DNA from: Dipteris shenzhenensis
Lineage: Eukaryota > Polypodiophyta > Polypodiopsida > Gleicheniales
Direction: 5' to 3' (one strand)
Length of the DNA stretch: 64,000 nucleotides
NCBI GenBank assembly: GCA_047967505.1
Contig: CM106538.1
Positions within the stretch are counted from its first letter, which is position 1; each line of letters begins with the position of its first letter. Positions 46,741-58,999 of this stretch are shown one piece after another. Made by a program: the position numbers and the translations under genes. The notes below the pieces were generated by a model, which had not been told where the DNA came from, ran no database searches, and saw nothing but the letters and a program-made list of their open reading frames with translations.

Positions 46741-47121
46741 TTGGGGAAGAAGCCTCCATTGGACCAAAAGAAAGTATCCACAAGACTCATTGCTCCAAAG
46801 GCATTTCCATGGTTATTGCCAGAATTGTATGCTAGTATGAATACATGTACAAATTCCAAGATCACATGGGCACTGGAGTCATATTGTTTTGCTATGGGTT
46901 GCCTATTTATTAGAGAAATTGCCAACTTTCTCATAGATGCGGCAGGAGCTCTTGGTGACAACTTGGTGAAGGGAGATGTGTTTATCAAACTCTTGGTTGA
47001 TTGCAAGAACTCGCTATGTAGGATTGATCCGAGGGAGCAAGCTACCATGGAAGAAGTTTTGATAAAAATGCATAGTTTTAATGTAAACAAGGATGTGGCA
47101 ATGCTTCCATTGAGGAAATGA
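46741..47121 (+). pseudogene. Protein-kinase C-lobe-like fragment
   Basis: A 126-codon frame starts MGKKPPLDQKKVSTRLIAPK. LIAPKAFPWLLPELYAS resembles the kinase APE segment, with Lys where Glu is expected. CFAMGCLFIREIANFL occupies the place of the DVWSxGCxLxEI helix, and CRIDPREQATMEEVL resembles the terminal 'xxDPxxRPTMxEVL'. No N-lobe, Lys, HRD or DFG motif is present upstream. It is most likely a decayed kinase or kinase-like fragment; a chance frame is possible. Confidence 0.35.
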
Positions 47122-47487
47122 AGACATGTTGTTGAACATAAGTTGCATCTTTTTTGAGCTTGAACCATATGACCACAATTATTGCATAATTTGCAGTGTC
47201 CTTGGATTGTACATATGGATTATTGATGTTACTATAACATGTATCTTGAATTTGATTGTAACATTTTGCAAGATTTTGTTTGTTTTATTTGTATCCTTCA
47301 ACTTGCACAAGCATCTCACTTTGTGCACTCTGCAATAGCTAAAAATTAAAGTAATGCATCTTGTTCAATTTAATGGATCATGCTCAATACACAATTAAAA
47401 TAGCTAGATAAATTCTCACATCTTGTAATTTGAATAAGTATGTTCCAATCAACCATGTTTCTTATTTGTTATTGGCATGGTTATTAG

Positions 47488-47490
<3 letters not shown>

Positions 47491-47525
<35 letters not shown>
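47491..47525. repeat. (CT)n microsatellite
   Basis: About 17 uninterrupted CT units, next to the end of the inverted R1 copy. Confidence 0.97.
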
Positions 47526-47531
<6 letters not shown>

Positions 47532-47534
47532 ACC

Positions 47535-48167
47535 ATGGATTCCTCGTCATCACAACTAGGAGGCTAACGTTTGGGCTACCATCAATACACGGCTCCACTT
47601 GATAATGACACTTATCAAAATGCTAGCCATTTTATCAAAGTCAATGGTTTTGCATGCAGGTGCAAAGTGAAGCATCTACCATGTGGTAGTAGAATAGAGT
47701 CAAAGTGAAGAGTACACTACACAAAGAGGCATGAACCAATGGGATAATGCCATATGGAACAACAATGGGTAGACTAAGCTACAAGAGTACCAGACACGTG
47801 ATGTGATGCATGGAGAAAAGAGCACACTACATTAAGGAGTAGCAAATGCATGATGCATGAAGTAGAGAAGGAGATTACAAGCATTAATGCAAATGGGAAA
47901 ATAATAAATGTGCAAGATGACATAACAAGATTTCATTGCAGTGGGAGCAACATGGAGACCACATGATGGAGAGAAGAGAGTAGTCTAGGCATGGGAATCA
48001 GACTAGACACAAGATGAACAATCAAAATAAGCTACACAAACAGAATGGATGGATAGATGCATGGAAAGGGTAGCAACACAAAACCATGTTAGAATGGAAC
48101 ACAAGAAATGTGAAAGGGACCACAAAACAAGCTAGTAAAAAGCATGGTCAAAGATTTTAGTAGGGTA
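47535..48167 (-). repeat. Repeat R1, copy 2, distal part
   Basis: Reverse complement of about 5010-5640. It is interrupted at 48167 by copia B and resumes at 53652. The last five bases (GGGTA, 48163-48167) are the target duplication. Confidence 0.85.
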
Positions 48168-48468
48168 TGTTGAGATATCAAGCTCTACCCCCGATATATC
48201 TCCTGGATGACTATCATTTATGTCACCGCCTATGTTAGTTGTACTCGTGGTGTAGTTAGACTACCACGTATGTTTTTGGTTTGGGTTCACATATGAACCA
48301 CGTATTCTAGGGTTTGACATATAGGGTATTTCCCTCTTCTATTGTATTGTTGTTGTTGTGTGCAAAAGTGAAGAAAGGCTTCACCCTCCAACCTTGTGTC
48401 CTCTCTCTTTTGTGTGTTGTGAAGAAAGCTGGACTTGAGTCTCCTATCTCTCTCCCTTATTCTTTACA
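48168..48468 (+). repeat. 5' LTR of element B (301 bp)
   Basis: TGTTGAGATATC...TTCTTTACA with TG...CA ends. It is identical to 53346-53646 except at two bases. Confidence 0.96.
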
Positions 48469-48480
48469 TGGTATCAGAGC
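48469..48480 (+). other. tRNA-iMet primer-binding site of element B
   Basis: TGGTATCAGAGC directly abuts the LTR end ACA. Confidence 0.95.
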
Positions 48481-49030
48481 CTTGTTCGAGGTAAGGAGCT
48501 CAAGAAAGCAAGCCAAGTTTGTGGTGTCCTGGTAAGAGGACTAGTGTTGCTTTCCTATTTCGAGTTTGGGAGCAAATCTCTGCAGGTAGCACAGCCAGAA
48601 GTGCAGGAGTGCACTGTTTCAGATTGAGAGGCCCTTCGCAGTGTGGCGAGAGCGCAGTATATGCTGCCCTGGGTGACTTTATTTTTTTGATTTGAGGCCG
48701 TTTCGGGGCCCATTTTGAAGGTGGAAGTTCTTCGCAAGCACTCAGAAAAAGGCCCTGTTTTTGCTGTGCGACCACTGCGCGGCTAGTCAGTGGAAAGGTG
48801 CCACAGAAATTGCATCGTATGCTTGTGTGCAGAGATATTGGGAGTTGCAGATTCATGCCTGTTGCCTGTTGATGCAAAATCGTCACTAGGAAGTGACTGT
48901 GTGGTGAAATACCACTTTCGTCAGTGTTGCAGATCTGCCCCTGTGAGGTTTTTTGCAGAAGTTTTGCTATTTGCCCTTGTGAGGCATTTGCTGTGTTTAC
49001 AGGTTGCTGTTGCAATTCGTGATTTGTAAA

Positions 49031-52000
49031 ATGTCTGAGAATCTGTCTACCATTGTCAGTGAGAAGCTTGACAAGAACAACTTCCAAGCATGGAAGTTCA
49101 GGATGACAAACTTCCTTATGGGAAAGGGAGTTTGGGATTACATTAGTGGTGAAACTGCAGAACCAGTTTTGGGTGCTGCTCCCACTCCTGCTGAATTGAA
49201 GGCCTTTAAAGAATGGCATGAAAAAGCCAGAAAATGCCTGTATTGGCTGTCTGTTAGCATTTTAGATTCTATGATTGTGCATATACAGGATGTAGAGATG
49301 CCTAAGGAGGCATGGGATACATTGGTGAAGCTGTATAGCACAAATACCAAAGCACGAAAGATGCAGCTAAAGCAGGAGTTGCACAATGTGCAAAGGAAAA
49401 ATCTGAATATAAATGAGTATTCCTTGAAGGTGAAAGGCCTTGCAGATTCTCTTGCCTCCATTGGAGCACCTGTTGATGATGAGGACTTAGTGTCCGTGAC
49501 CTTGAATGGTCTTGGGAAAGATTATGCACAGTTTCGGACATCCATTGGAGTCCGTGAAACATTTCCTGATTTTCAGAAACTTATTGCTCTCTTGCTGAGT
49601 GAAGAGCAAAGGAATGGTGGTTCAGCCACCTCAGCTTCTCAAGAGACTGCTTTCTACTCGAATACAGGTAGAGGCAGGGGTAGAGGAAGAGGCCATTTTG
49701 GTGGCCGTGCAGGAAATCAGAACCAACAGCAACAACAGGAAAACCAGTCCTATGGAGGAGGACGTGGTAGTTCTAGAGGCAGGGGGAGCCAAAGAGGCCG
49801 TGGTTCATGGCAAAGGAACCAGCAAGTAAATAGCAGCACAGAATGCTATTATTGTGGAAAGCCTGGACACAAGGAGAATACATGCTATAAAAAGCAGAAT
49901 GACATCAAAAGTGGGAAGTTGCAGCAAAGCAACTATGCATCATCAAGTGGGCATGGTGACGACAGAAATGAGCACCTTTTTGTGATGCAGCATATGGTTA
50001 ACTCCATGTCAGGAGATGCTGCAGCTTGCAATGATGTTTGGTATGTTGATTCAGGTGCCTCTAACCACATGACCAGTCATGGTGAGTGGTTTCATGATGT
50101 TAGAAATTTGGATAAGCCAGGTTATGTTGAAACAGGTGATGATACTGCGCACCCAATTACGCAGGTTGGTAAAGTGCCATTGGCTATGCAGGATGGCAAA
50201 ACGAAGTACTTGGCAGATGTACTTCATGTTCCAAAAATCACTAAGAACCTAGTTTCAGTTGGCCAGATGGTTGAGCAAGGTCTGCAGGTTAGATTTAACC
50301 CTGATGGATGCTTTGTTGAGGACTTGAAAAATAAGTGCCGCTTGGTTGCGAAAGGCAACAAAAATGGCAGAATGTTCACCTTGGATGTTGATATGCCTGA
50401 GGTGAAAGCTGCTATGTTTGCGCATGGGAGAGGTGTCATTGCAGATATTGAGATATGGCACAAGCGCATTGGGCACGTGAATATACAAAGGCTGAAATCT
50501 ATGCAAATGAAAAACATTGTTGCAGGTTTGCCTAAATTCAAAGTTGAGGGAATGCAAAAGGTATGTGAAGCATGCCAAATGGGTAAGCAGGCTAGACATG
50601 CATTTCACAAAAATGCTAAGGTGAGTAGAAGACCTTTGGAAGTGATCCATTCAGATGTTTGGACAACCAAAGCTGCTTCTATTGGTGGATGCCATTATTA
50701 TGTGACGTTTATCGATGACTACACTAGGAAGGTGTGGATTTATTTTATGAAGCACAAAAGTGAAGTGTTCAGCCATTTCAAGGCTTTTAAGGCCATGGTT
50801 GAAAAAGAGAAAGGTGTGCATATTAAAGTGCTAAGATTTGATGGAGGGGGAGAGTACTTTTCAGAAGAATTTTGTGAATATCTGAAAGAACAGGGAATTC
50901 AAAGGAAGTACTCATGCAGGTCTACCCCTCAGCAGAATGGGGTTGCAGAAAGGAAGAACAGGCATATTGCAGAAGTCGGACGGGCGATCCTAAATGAGAA
51001 AAACATGCCTGATTATTTTTGGGCTGAAGCAGTAGCAACTGCTGTTTATATTATGAACAGAACCCCCACTGCAGCTGTCCATGGCATGACGCTTGAAGAA
51101 ATGTATACAGGCCAAAAACCAGATATTTCTCACTTGAAGGTATTTGGTTGCATAGCTTATGTTCATGTTCCTGATGAGAAGAGAACAAAGCTGGATCCAA
51201 AGGTAGAAAAATGCATCTTTATTGGATATGCTCTGCACCAGAAAGGGTATCGCTGTTATAACCCTTCCACCCGCAAAATGCAAGTGAGCAGAGATGTTGT
51301 TTTTTATGAAATGAGCAGCTGGTATGCACCAACTGTTATGGTAGGAGATGCAAATGCAGGAAATGGGAATGCTGCAATAAATGCAGAGCAGCAATCTCAA
51401 GCCTTGAGTGGACCCAGAGAGTCCTCTACTAGTGGATCTAATGCATGGACAGGGAGATTGAGATCTAGTGAATCGTCACATGGCAGCCCTGATAGTGTTG
51501 TGCAGGTATCACATAAGGGAAAAGAAAAAGTAGACCATGCTCCAGTGTGTTTGATGTGTCTGCTGGTAGCTCTCATGTTGATGGAGAGTCAAGCGGCTCT
51601 GAAATGAGCCTTGATGAGGAACTTGGGATTCCTTCTATTGTTACACCTGGTGCAAGGAAAAGCAGGCATGATTTAAAGACTCCTGCAACTGATCCAGTTG
51701 TACGGAGGTCTACTCGTATTAAGTATCCAGTTGACAGGCTGAGATATGATGGGTATACAGCACATCACTATGCTTATATGGTCAAGGTTCTAGAGGAGCC
51801 AGAGCCCACATGTTTTGAGGATGCAGCAGGGCATAAAAATTTGGAAGCAGCTATGGATGAAGAGATGGCTACCTTGGATGCAAACCACACTTGGGATTTG
51901 ATGCCTTTGCCTCATGATAAGAAGGCTATTGGCTGCAAGTGGGTTTACAAAGTAAAGCACAATGCTGATGGGTCTGTTAGCAGGTACAAGGCAAGATTGG

Positions 52001-53388
52001 TTGCCAAAGGTTTTGCGCAGACATATGGAATTGACTATGAGGAAACTTTCAGCCTAGTTGCAAGGATGGCAACCGTGAGAGCAGTAATTGCTATGGCTGC
52101 TGCAAAGGGATGGTCTTTGCATCAGATGGATGTGAAAAATGCCTTCTTGCATGGTGATTTGCAGGAAGAGGTTTATATGATGCAGCCAGAAGGTTATGAG
52201 GATAATTCACACCCTGATTTTGTATGCAGGTTGCGCAAAGCCTTGTATGGCTTAAAACAGGCGCCGAGGGCATGGTCAGACAAGATAGAGCAATATCTTG
52301 TCACTATTGGATTTCAGATTTCCAATTCAGATTTTTCACTTTATGTGAAAAGGACAAATAGAGGGATTGTGCTTATAGTCATCTATGTTGATGACTTGAT
52401 TATTACAGGTGATAGTGATGCAGACATTAATGAAGTGAAGCTGCTGTTGAAGTAGAAATTTGAGATGAAGGATTTGGGAGAGCTGCGTTACTTCTTGGAC
52501 ATTGAGGTTATTAGATCCCCGAGTGGGATATGGCTGTTGCAAAGGCAATACGGTTTGGACATGCTGTCCAAATATGGGATGACAGGTTGTAAGCCTATTT
52601 CTGTTCCATTGGAGCAGAATGTGAAGCTCAATGCAGAGACAGGTGAGCTTCTTGAAGATATTACTATGTACAGGCGCATAGTAGGTAGCTTGATTTACAT
52701 GACTATAGCCAGACCAGATTTGAGCTATGCTGTGGGGCTGGTAAGTCAGTTTATGCAGGCACCGAGGAAGCCACATTTGGATGCGGCTAGGCGCATACTG
52801 CGGTATGTGAAGTCCACATTGCATTATGGACTGTTTTATGAAGCTGGGTGTGCATTACAGGTACATGGATACACAGATGCTGATTGGGCTGGTAGTGTCT
52901 TAGACAGGAGATCTACTAGTGGTTTTATGTTTTCCCTTGGGAGTGGTGCCATCAGTTGGAGCAGCAAGAAGCAGCCAACAGTTGCCTTGTCGAGTACAGA
53001 GGCTGAGTACAGGGGTGCAGCAATGGCTGCATGTGAGGTAGCTTGGTTACGGAAGCTACTTGCAGATATGGGACAGTCAATTCATGCAGCAGTTGTCATT
53101 CATTGTGACAACATTAGCAGCATCATGCTTGCTAATAACCCAGTTTATCATGCTAGAACGAAGCACATTGAGGTGCATTATCACTTTGTGAGAGAGAAGG
53201 TTCTAGCTGGTGAGATTGATCTTGTCTATGTCAGCACTGAGGAGCAGGTGGCTGATATTTTTACGAAGGCATTGGGTACCGAGAAGCTTCGCAGATTTAG
53301 GAGCTTGCTTGGTGTACGTGAGATGGATTTGAGCTTGAGGGGGAGTGTTGAGATATCAAGCTCTACCCCCGATATATCTCTTGGATGA
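49031..53388 (+). pseudogene. Copia gag-pol polyprotein of element B, two lesions
   Basis: Start chosen at 49031 (MSENLSTIVSEKLDKNNFQA), the position aligning with the gag start of C; a frame-open ATG 27 bases upstream is less likely. Domains in order: UBN2 gag, Arg/Gly-rich stretch, CCHC knuckle CYYCGKPGHKENTC (about 49843), and protease WYVDSGAS (about 50040). GAG-pre-integrase IWHKRIGHVN and CEACQMGK follow. Integrase comes next with HSDVW (about 50650), FIDDYTRKVWIY and FDGGGEYF; the usual Asn after Asp is Gly. RT has [13 protein letters not shown] and YVDD (about 52386). RNase H has DADWAGS, CDN and FTKALG. A one-base loss at about 51540-51560 shifts the frame between integrase and RT; TAG at 52453-52455 stands where element A has CAG. 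Confidence 0.95.
53337..53345 (+). other. Polypurine tract of element B
   Basis: GAGGGGGAG directly precedes the 3' LTR; it primes plus-strand DNA synthesis in this class. Confidence 0.9.
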
Positions 53389-53646
53389 CTATCATTTATG
53401 TCACCGCCTATGTTAGTTGTACTCGTGGTGTAGTTAGACTACCACGTATGTTTTTGGTTTGGGTTCACATATGAACCACGTATTCTAGGGTTTGACATAT
53501 AGGGTATTTCCCTCTTCTATTGTATTGTTGTTGTTGTGTGCAAAAGTGAAGAAAGGCTTCACCCTCCAACCTTGTGTCCTCTCTCTTTTGTGTGTTGTGA
53601 AGAAAGCTGAACTTGAGTCTCCTATCTCTCTCCCTTATTCTTTACA
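53346..53646 (+). repeat. 3' LTR of element B (301 bp)
   Basis: Matches 48168-48468 with two differences and is followed by the duplicated target GGGTA (53647-53651). The last codons of RNase H extend into the LTR. Confidence 0.96.
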
Positions 53647-53651
53647 GGGTA

Positions 53652-55085
53652 GAGAAAGCTAGCACTGACATCATACTAGACTAGCAAAACTCGCAAATGC
53701 GGGAGATGGGGCTAGCAAAAGCAGTTGACAAAAGTGGATCTATAGATGGCCTTACACAACTAACAGCAAGAGCTTGCTTGTAGAGAATAGACCATGCAAT
53801 AAAGGATGAAAATATTAGCACTAATGTGGACTACATGCAAGGGGATTAGACTAGCAGTAGATCACATTGTGATGCAAGTGGACACACCATGGAACATATT
53901 GGTGCAGGCAACATGTGACAAAAAAAATGTATGGACAAATCAAGGGGGGGAAATGAGGCCCTTGAAGGCCCCTTCTCAAGTCTTATTCTCACATAAAAGG
54001 CATGACCCCAAAAGTCCTCAAAGAAGTTAATGTGGACTTATGCCAACTAGTAGAACATGCAACCAAGGAAGCTTTGCACAGGAATGAAGATGTGAAAAAA
54101 CCATGAAGTTGCATGCCATGGAACGTGTAGTCAATGATCAAAACGTTTAACCCAAAAATCACAAAGGGAGCATGTGAGTATAAAAATCAATAGTAGTTAG
54201 AACCTAACTCATGGTTGAGGGGGTTCTGTTCAAATGTGCATAATTGCGAGTGCATGAAGGTGCAAGAAGAGAGAGGACTAAATGGAGTTCTCAACTTGTA
54301 ATAATATGTTGCAAATGTTTTTAAGGCCTCAATCCCACATACAAAGTGGATAGCCTAATGCAAAGGCATATAAGGCTTAGATGGAAGAGACTTCAAATAC
54401 CTTGGATCCACTTTTTGGGATGAGGCTCCTAGAAATGGCTAAATGGTTGAGGGTTGGAGCACCCTTTGTATACAGACCCACCAGATAAAACCATTTGTTG
54501 AAATGCCAATAGAAGGATGGGCTAAATGTATGGCAGGGATGGGAGGGGGGAGAGGGGTATGGAGACATGGCTAAAAGGGGGAAGAAAAGAGGGGTGAAAG
54601 AGGGGAAGGGGGTTGTCTAAAAGGGAGAAAAGAGGGGAAAGGGGTCCAATAAAGGGAGAAAGAAGGGAGAGAAAATAGGGGACACAGATGATAGAAAAAG
54701 TGAGAGACGGAGAGAGAGAGGAGTGCACATGATATAGCTAGTTGTACACTAAATTGCATTAAACATGAACATGAAGATATACATGTGAACCCCTTAGGTT
54801 AGGGTAAGGGTTTGCCCCTAATTCCCTAGAGGTATGGTGCAATTTACACCATCCTCAAGACCCCTCTAGAATTACATTGGGTAAGTAGAGGGTGCATGTA
54901 CAAGATTTTTTTGTGTTTGGTTTGGTGCAGATGATAGCATCCAAATCTAGAAAAGAAAACTGAAAAGAAATCAGAGTAGTATGCGCATATGTGAGCACGG
55001 TGACTACATATCAGAAGCATGTACAATGAGTATAACTTATGTGGTCCTATACAAGTTGTGCATTTCCCCCTCTTAACTTGTGGGT
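53652..55085 (-). repeat. Repeat R1, copy 2, proximal part
   Basis: Reverse complement of about 3528-5010, including the pyrimidine-rich block (here purines, 54530-54720) and the LTR-like start (about 54850). It continues a little beyond the point where copy 1 is cut by copia A, confirming that A inserted into R1. Confidence 0.85.
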
Positions 55086-56639
55086 CATCCTTCGCCTTTG
55101 GGAAGAAAGCCCAAAAAATAAGTTGAAGCGAAGAGGAAGGAAGTATGTATTAAGTAAACTCCACCTAGATCAAACACTGGTCGATCAAAAGTTGATGGTG
55201 TGAAGAATAGTGTGTATGGCTGCGTTCTAAACATGTCATTGGATAACATGTCATAAGTCACCATGGACTGTGCAGCTGCTCTCTAGAAGAGGCATCTAGA
55301 TGTGAGGCTTGTCGATGTAGTGATGAAGAATAAATCCGGTAGGTTGTGACATAAGAGGGTTTCATCAACCCAAAAAAGCTGATAGCAATGTCAGATGTAT
55401 GCTGCAGTAGTGTGATTTCTATGATGCAATATAATAAAATACTACATAATCGATGTGGACAGAGTGATAAAGGGGCTGCATAAAAGTTGGGACCAAAGGA
55501 TTAGGTGTGATACACTGTTATTTGAGATTTTTTTCGTACGTTTTTTTAAAGAAAAAAAAGTATTTTTTGATTTTAAAATGCTTGTGGACATTTAAAATGC
55601 AAAAAATGCATTTTTAATAACCGGTCAACATACACTAGTTGATTGGCTAAATACCACTCGATGTATCACAACACCGTGCCGTATTAGGTTGAATATACTA
55701 CACAGTGTAATATAACACCGCACTATGAATAAAACATTGATTAGTATCAAATACACCGATTGGTGAACCCCTACATCGCGCGGTGTATTGGGATTACACC
55801 GTGTTGAAGGCATAGCTGCCAAAACATAATATACAAGAAGCATACTACCTTTTGCAAGATTTCCTCTTTGATCTTTTTATATCTTGTGATAGTTTTGTAG
55901 TTCGATTACTTTTTGACTATACTCTAACTATGGGAACCTTGTTGTCAGGAGTGGAGATGTGTTTGTGTTTTTCACTTATCTGAAGACACTTTGAACACTA
56001 TTGGTGATCCTATTAGCATTCCTACCTAGAATTGCCAGTTTTTTCTCATAGCACAACAAGTGACACTAAAGAATACCACATGAAACAACAACAGAGAAAC
56101 ATACAAACATCAACTCCAAAAACAACAAAGCTCCCAACTGCATCGTAGGATCACACCTACATGCACAAAGCTGGTGACTATGCCAAGGATTACAAATGAC
56201 ATCATAAACCGCATACGGTAGCAATTGTCGAAAAAAATACAAAATTCTATCCTAGTGAATACACTAGTAGAGGAGGATCTCACAATGCTACTTTAACAAT
56301 ACGTGCACATCCATACTGAAAAGAAATACTTCGCCAAAGCAAGCTTTTACAAGGCTCCATATAGTTGTCATTAAGCAGCAACTACAGGAGCAATCGTTTG
56401 AATCTAGAAAGGCTTAAAGCTTCAAGCCGCAACTCATAAAGAAAGACCCCAACAAATGCAACAACAAAAATAGCTGACAGTCAGACTCCTATTGGAATAG
56501 TGACACATAGCAACATCAACAAGACATTGAAACAAGCATAGTACATCAAGGTCGGCAACAAAGATCACAACACCGACATTACAATTTTCACTGTGAAAGT
56601 AGCATGCAAAGCTTAGCTGATAGCAGCACTCGATAAGCT
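55086..56639. other. Intergenic or gypsy 5' flank, no gene seen
   Basis: No long frames. Bases 55620-55815 contain several CACCG/CGGTG words, partly self-complementary, without clear element ends. Part of this may be the leader or LTR of the gypsy remnant, but no LTR boundary or primer site was recognised. Confidence 0.4.
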
Positions 56640-56686
56640 ACTGTAATCCCACCTCTCTCCTTTTCCTTTCATGGAACGACTTTCCC

Positions 56687-58730
56687 ATGTTGGATAGCTT
56701 TGGAGAGGAAACGTTGCCTCACCATATTGCTATTGCATATTTTATAAGAAATAGAGCTCGGGTAGAGGCTGCTTCCCAAACAGATGATCTAGAGGATATC
56801 TTTCATGACCCTAATTATATCCCTAGTGGGACAAGTTCCCTCGAGGGGGTCACTATGTATAAACCCTCTATATCACGTGCGTTCAAGGCCTATATTTAAA
56901 GTCCCTTATCTGTAAAAAAATTTCATTAATAAAATGTACCCCTTTTCTATACAAATCTGTAAATTTTTTCCAAAACTATTTTAAATAGTCCCTTATGTAT
57001 ATTTATTTCTGTAAATTTTAGAAATAAAAAAAATCCTTCTGTTGAACTCACGTGATAGGGTTACATATGATGAGTGACCCCCCTGAGCAAGTTCCTCTGA
57101 TAATTCCCTACATAGCCAAGAGGTGCACGATGCAAAAACTGAGCTAGAAAGATTAATGCTATCCACTCCAACATAGGAATTATTACAAAGAACACTTGCC
57201 ACTAATATTGCAGTGATCTCCTTGTGACTGCAAGGAAGCAACTGAATTTCAACCCCCTCCCACCAAAGAAGAAGAAAAAGAAGCCCATCAAAGTTCAAGT
57301 TCAAGTTCACGCTCAGCAAAAAATGCAGAATCCATTGGTCAAAGTTGCAAAGTTTACTGGCAAAAAAGGTCAAGACCCTGATAGCCATGTTGGGCAATTT
57401 GAGACAAGGTGGACAGCTAGTGGATTTGGACAATTTCCAGATGATACCAAGAAGGAGCAATATGCTGCAACGTTCAATGTTAAAGCAACAATGAATTGGT
57501 TTATGCAATATGGTATTGCACATTCACACTTATGATGCATTAAAAATTTCTTTCTTAATTCATTTTAGGAAAGAGAAAACACCAGAGGACATCTTGAAAA
57601 AGTTGAGAACAATGAAACAAAAAGACCTCGGACTATTCACAAATGATTAGAAAACTCAACAGAAGGCTCATAGCAAATCAAAGACCTACCTAGGAGCAAC
57701 TAGGAGACTATTTTTGCAAAGGATTAGACAAGGAGTTGAGAACTGCAGTAGCTGCCAACGACCAGCTTGGAGGAGCAAATGATTTTAACAATATGGTGGA
57801 AGATGTAGAGCGAGTAGAGAGAATACTTTGGTATAACATAAAAATCCAAGAAGACAAAGAAGAGACGACATTTAGATTCAGAAACAGACTCAGAGACACA
57901 CACAGATAGTGAAGCAGAAGAAGATACTAAAGATGAGGAAGAAGACTCATCAGAAAATGACGAGGATGATGAGGAATACTCCAAGAAAAAGAAAAAAGAG
58001 AAAAGCAAAAGCTGAAAGAAAAATCCACAGCAAAAAAGACAATAGACAAAATCTCCAAGTTGAGAAGATGATTAGAGACCGGTTGCAAAGCTTAAAGCCA
58101 CCTCACAACAACAAAAGGTTCCATGTAAATTTTGCAAAAAGGACAATCATGACAAAGAAATATGCTGGTACAACCTCAATTATAGAGGCAGAGTACCACC
58201 TTACATTCAACAACAACAAAATCAAGCACTAGCAATACCTGCTAATCAAATAGTAGTGGCAGGACCACCACAACAAAGGTATCAAAATGCAGCTCCAAGA
58301 AGACTGTATCAACAACCATGGGGGAACATGCAGCAAAGGCAAATTAAAGACCAAGCTTGCACCTAATGTGGTATGGATGGCCATAGGTAAGGTCCACCAT
58401 GTGATCTTTGGTGCAAGCATAGGGAAGAAACAGGTATACCCATTGTTCAATATGATGGAAGGAACAATCAAAATCATCCAACAACAACAATAGCCTCCTC
58501 CAAGAGTACATATGGTCTATCTAGATCCCATCCATCAGGAGTACAACTACAACAATCAATGCAATCAAAGAAATGTTCAAGCTTTGGCAGTTACAAGATC
58601 AAAGAATACAAACCCATTACCAGGGCTAGGAGATGCCCCAAGCGAAACAGCTAGGCCAATGAACTGGCCAAATCAAACCGAGACAAGGAACAAACCATTG
58701 CAACAAGTGCTATAGAACAACGCATCACAA
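56687..58730 (+). pseudogene. Gypsy-type gag with two zinc knuckles, disrupted
   Basis: MLDSFGEETLPHHIAIAYFI begins a frame interrupted at 56840 by the TIR element and continuing after 57095. The core capsid-like piece lies at 57224-57535 (KVAKFTGKKGQDPDSHVGQF, then FETRWTASGFGQFP). After several stops, a CX2CX4HX4C knuckle CKFCKKDNHDKEIC occurs at about 58124-58165. A second one, with two codons turned to stops, lies at about 58359-58410. Poly-Lys/Glu and Gln-rich stretches link them. Decay is heavy. Confidence 0.65.
56840..57087. mobile_element. TIR element (248 bp), perfect 8-bp TSD, inside gypsy gag
   Basis: Flanked by CAAGTTCC at 56832-56839 and 57088-57095. Ends: CTCGAGGGGGTCACT and, in reverse complement, CTCAGGGGGGTCACT. 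The interior has TATCACGTGCGTTCAAGGCC near one end and TATCACGTGAGTTCAA near the other, so inverted repeats reach about 50 bp. It has no coding capacity and is the reference copy for the fragments at 13714, 22901 and 37678. Confidence 0.9.
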
Positions 58731-58999
58731 GATTTTAGAAAAGAACACTGGAATAACAAAGACAAAGGGATAATGCAGTACCAACAGATCCGACTGCAGT
58801 CTCCCTACCCAACAACAACACAAAAATCATGCTATAAATTTACAATGCAGTAGCAATAGTTTCCAGGGGAGAGCCAACATCCACAGAGTATTTACTCAAG
58901 TCAAAGTGCAACTCCAAAACAAAAAACGAACTCTCAAGTTAGAATAGCGTCAGAGTTCCCAGAATTAGAGAATATACTTGCACAGATAGAACCACAGAC

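Larger units (their letters stand above)
48168..53646 (+). mobile_element. Ty1/copia element B, structurally complete, young
   Basis: It is 5479 bp with two 301-bp LTRs, primer site, gag-pol and polypurine tract, flanked by GGGTA at 48163-48167 and 53647-53651. The LTRs differ at two positions only: C/T near 48202 versus 53381, and G/A near 48431 versus 53609. Insertion was therefore recent. The unoccupied target is visible in the R1 copy at 5011-5015. One frameshift and one TAG prevent a full polyprotein, so this copy could move only with help in trans. LTRs and primer site look intact. Confidence 0.96.

Noticed and set aside
51540-51607. Programmed frameshift between integrase and RT in element B
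   Set aside because: Sister copies A and C read through this region in one frame, and no slippery heptamer is evident; a one-base loss is simpler.
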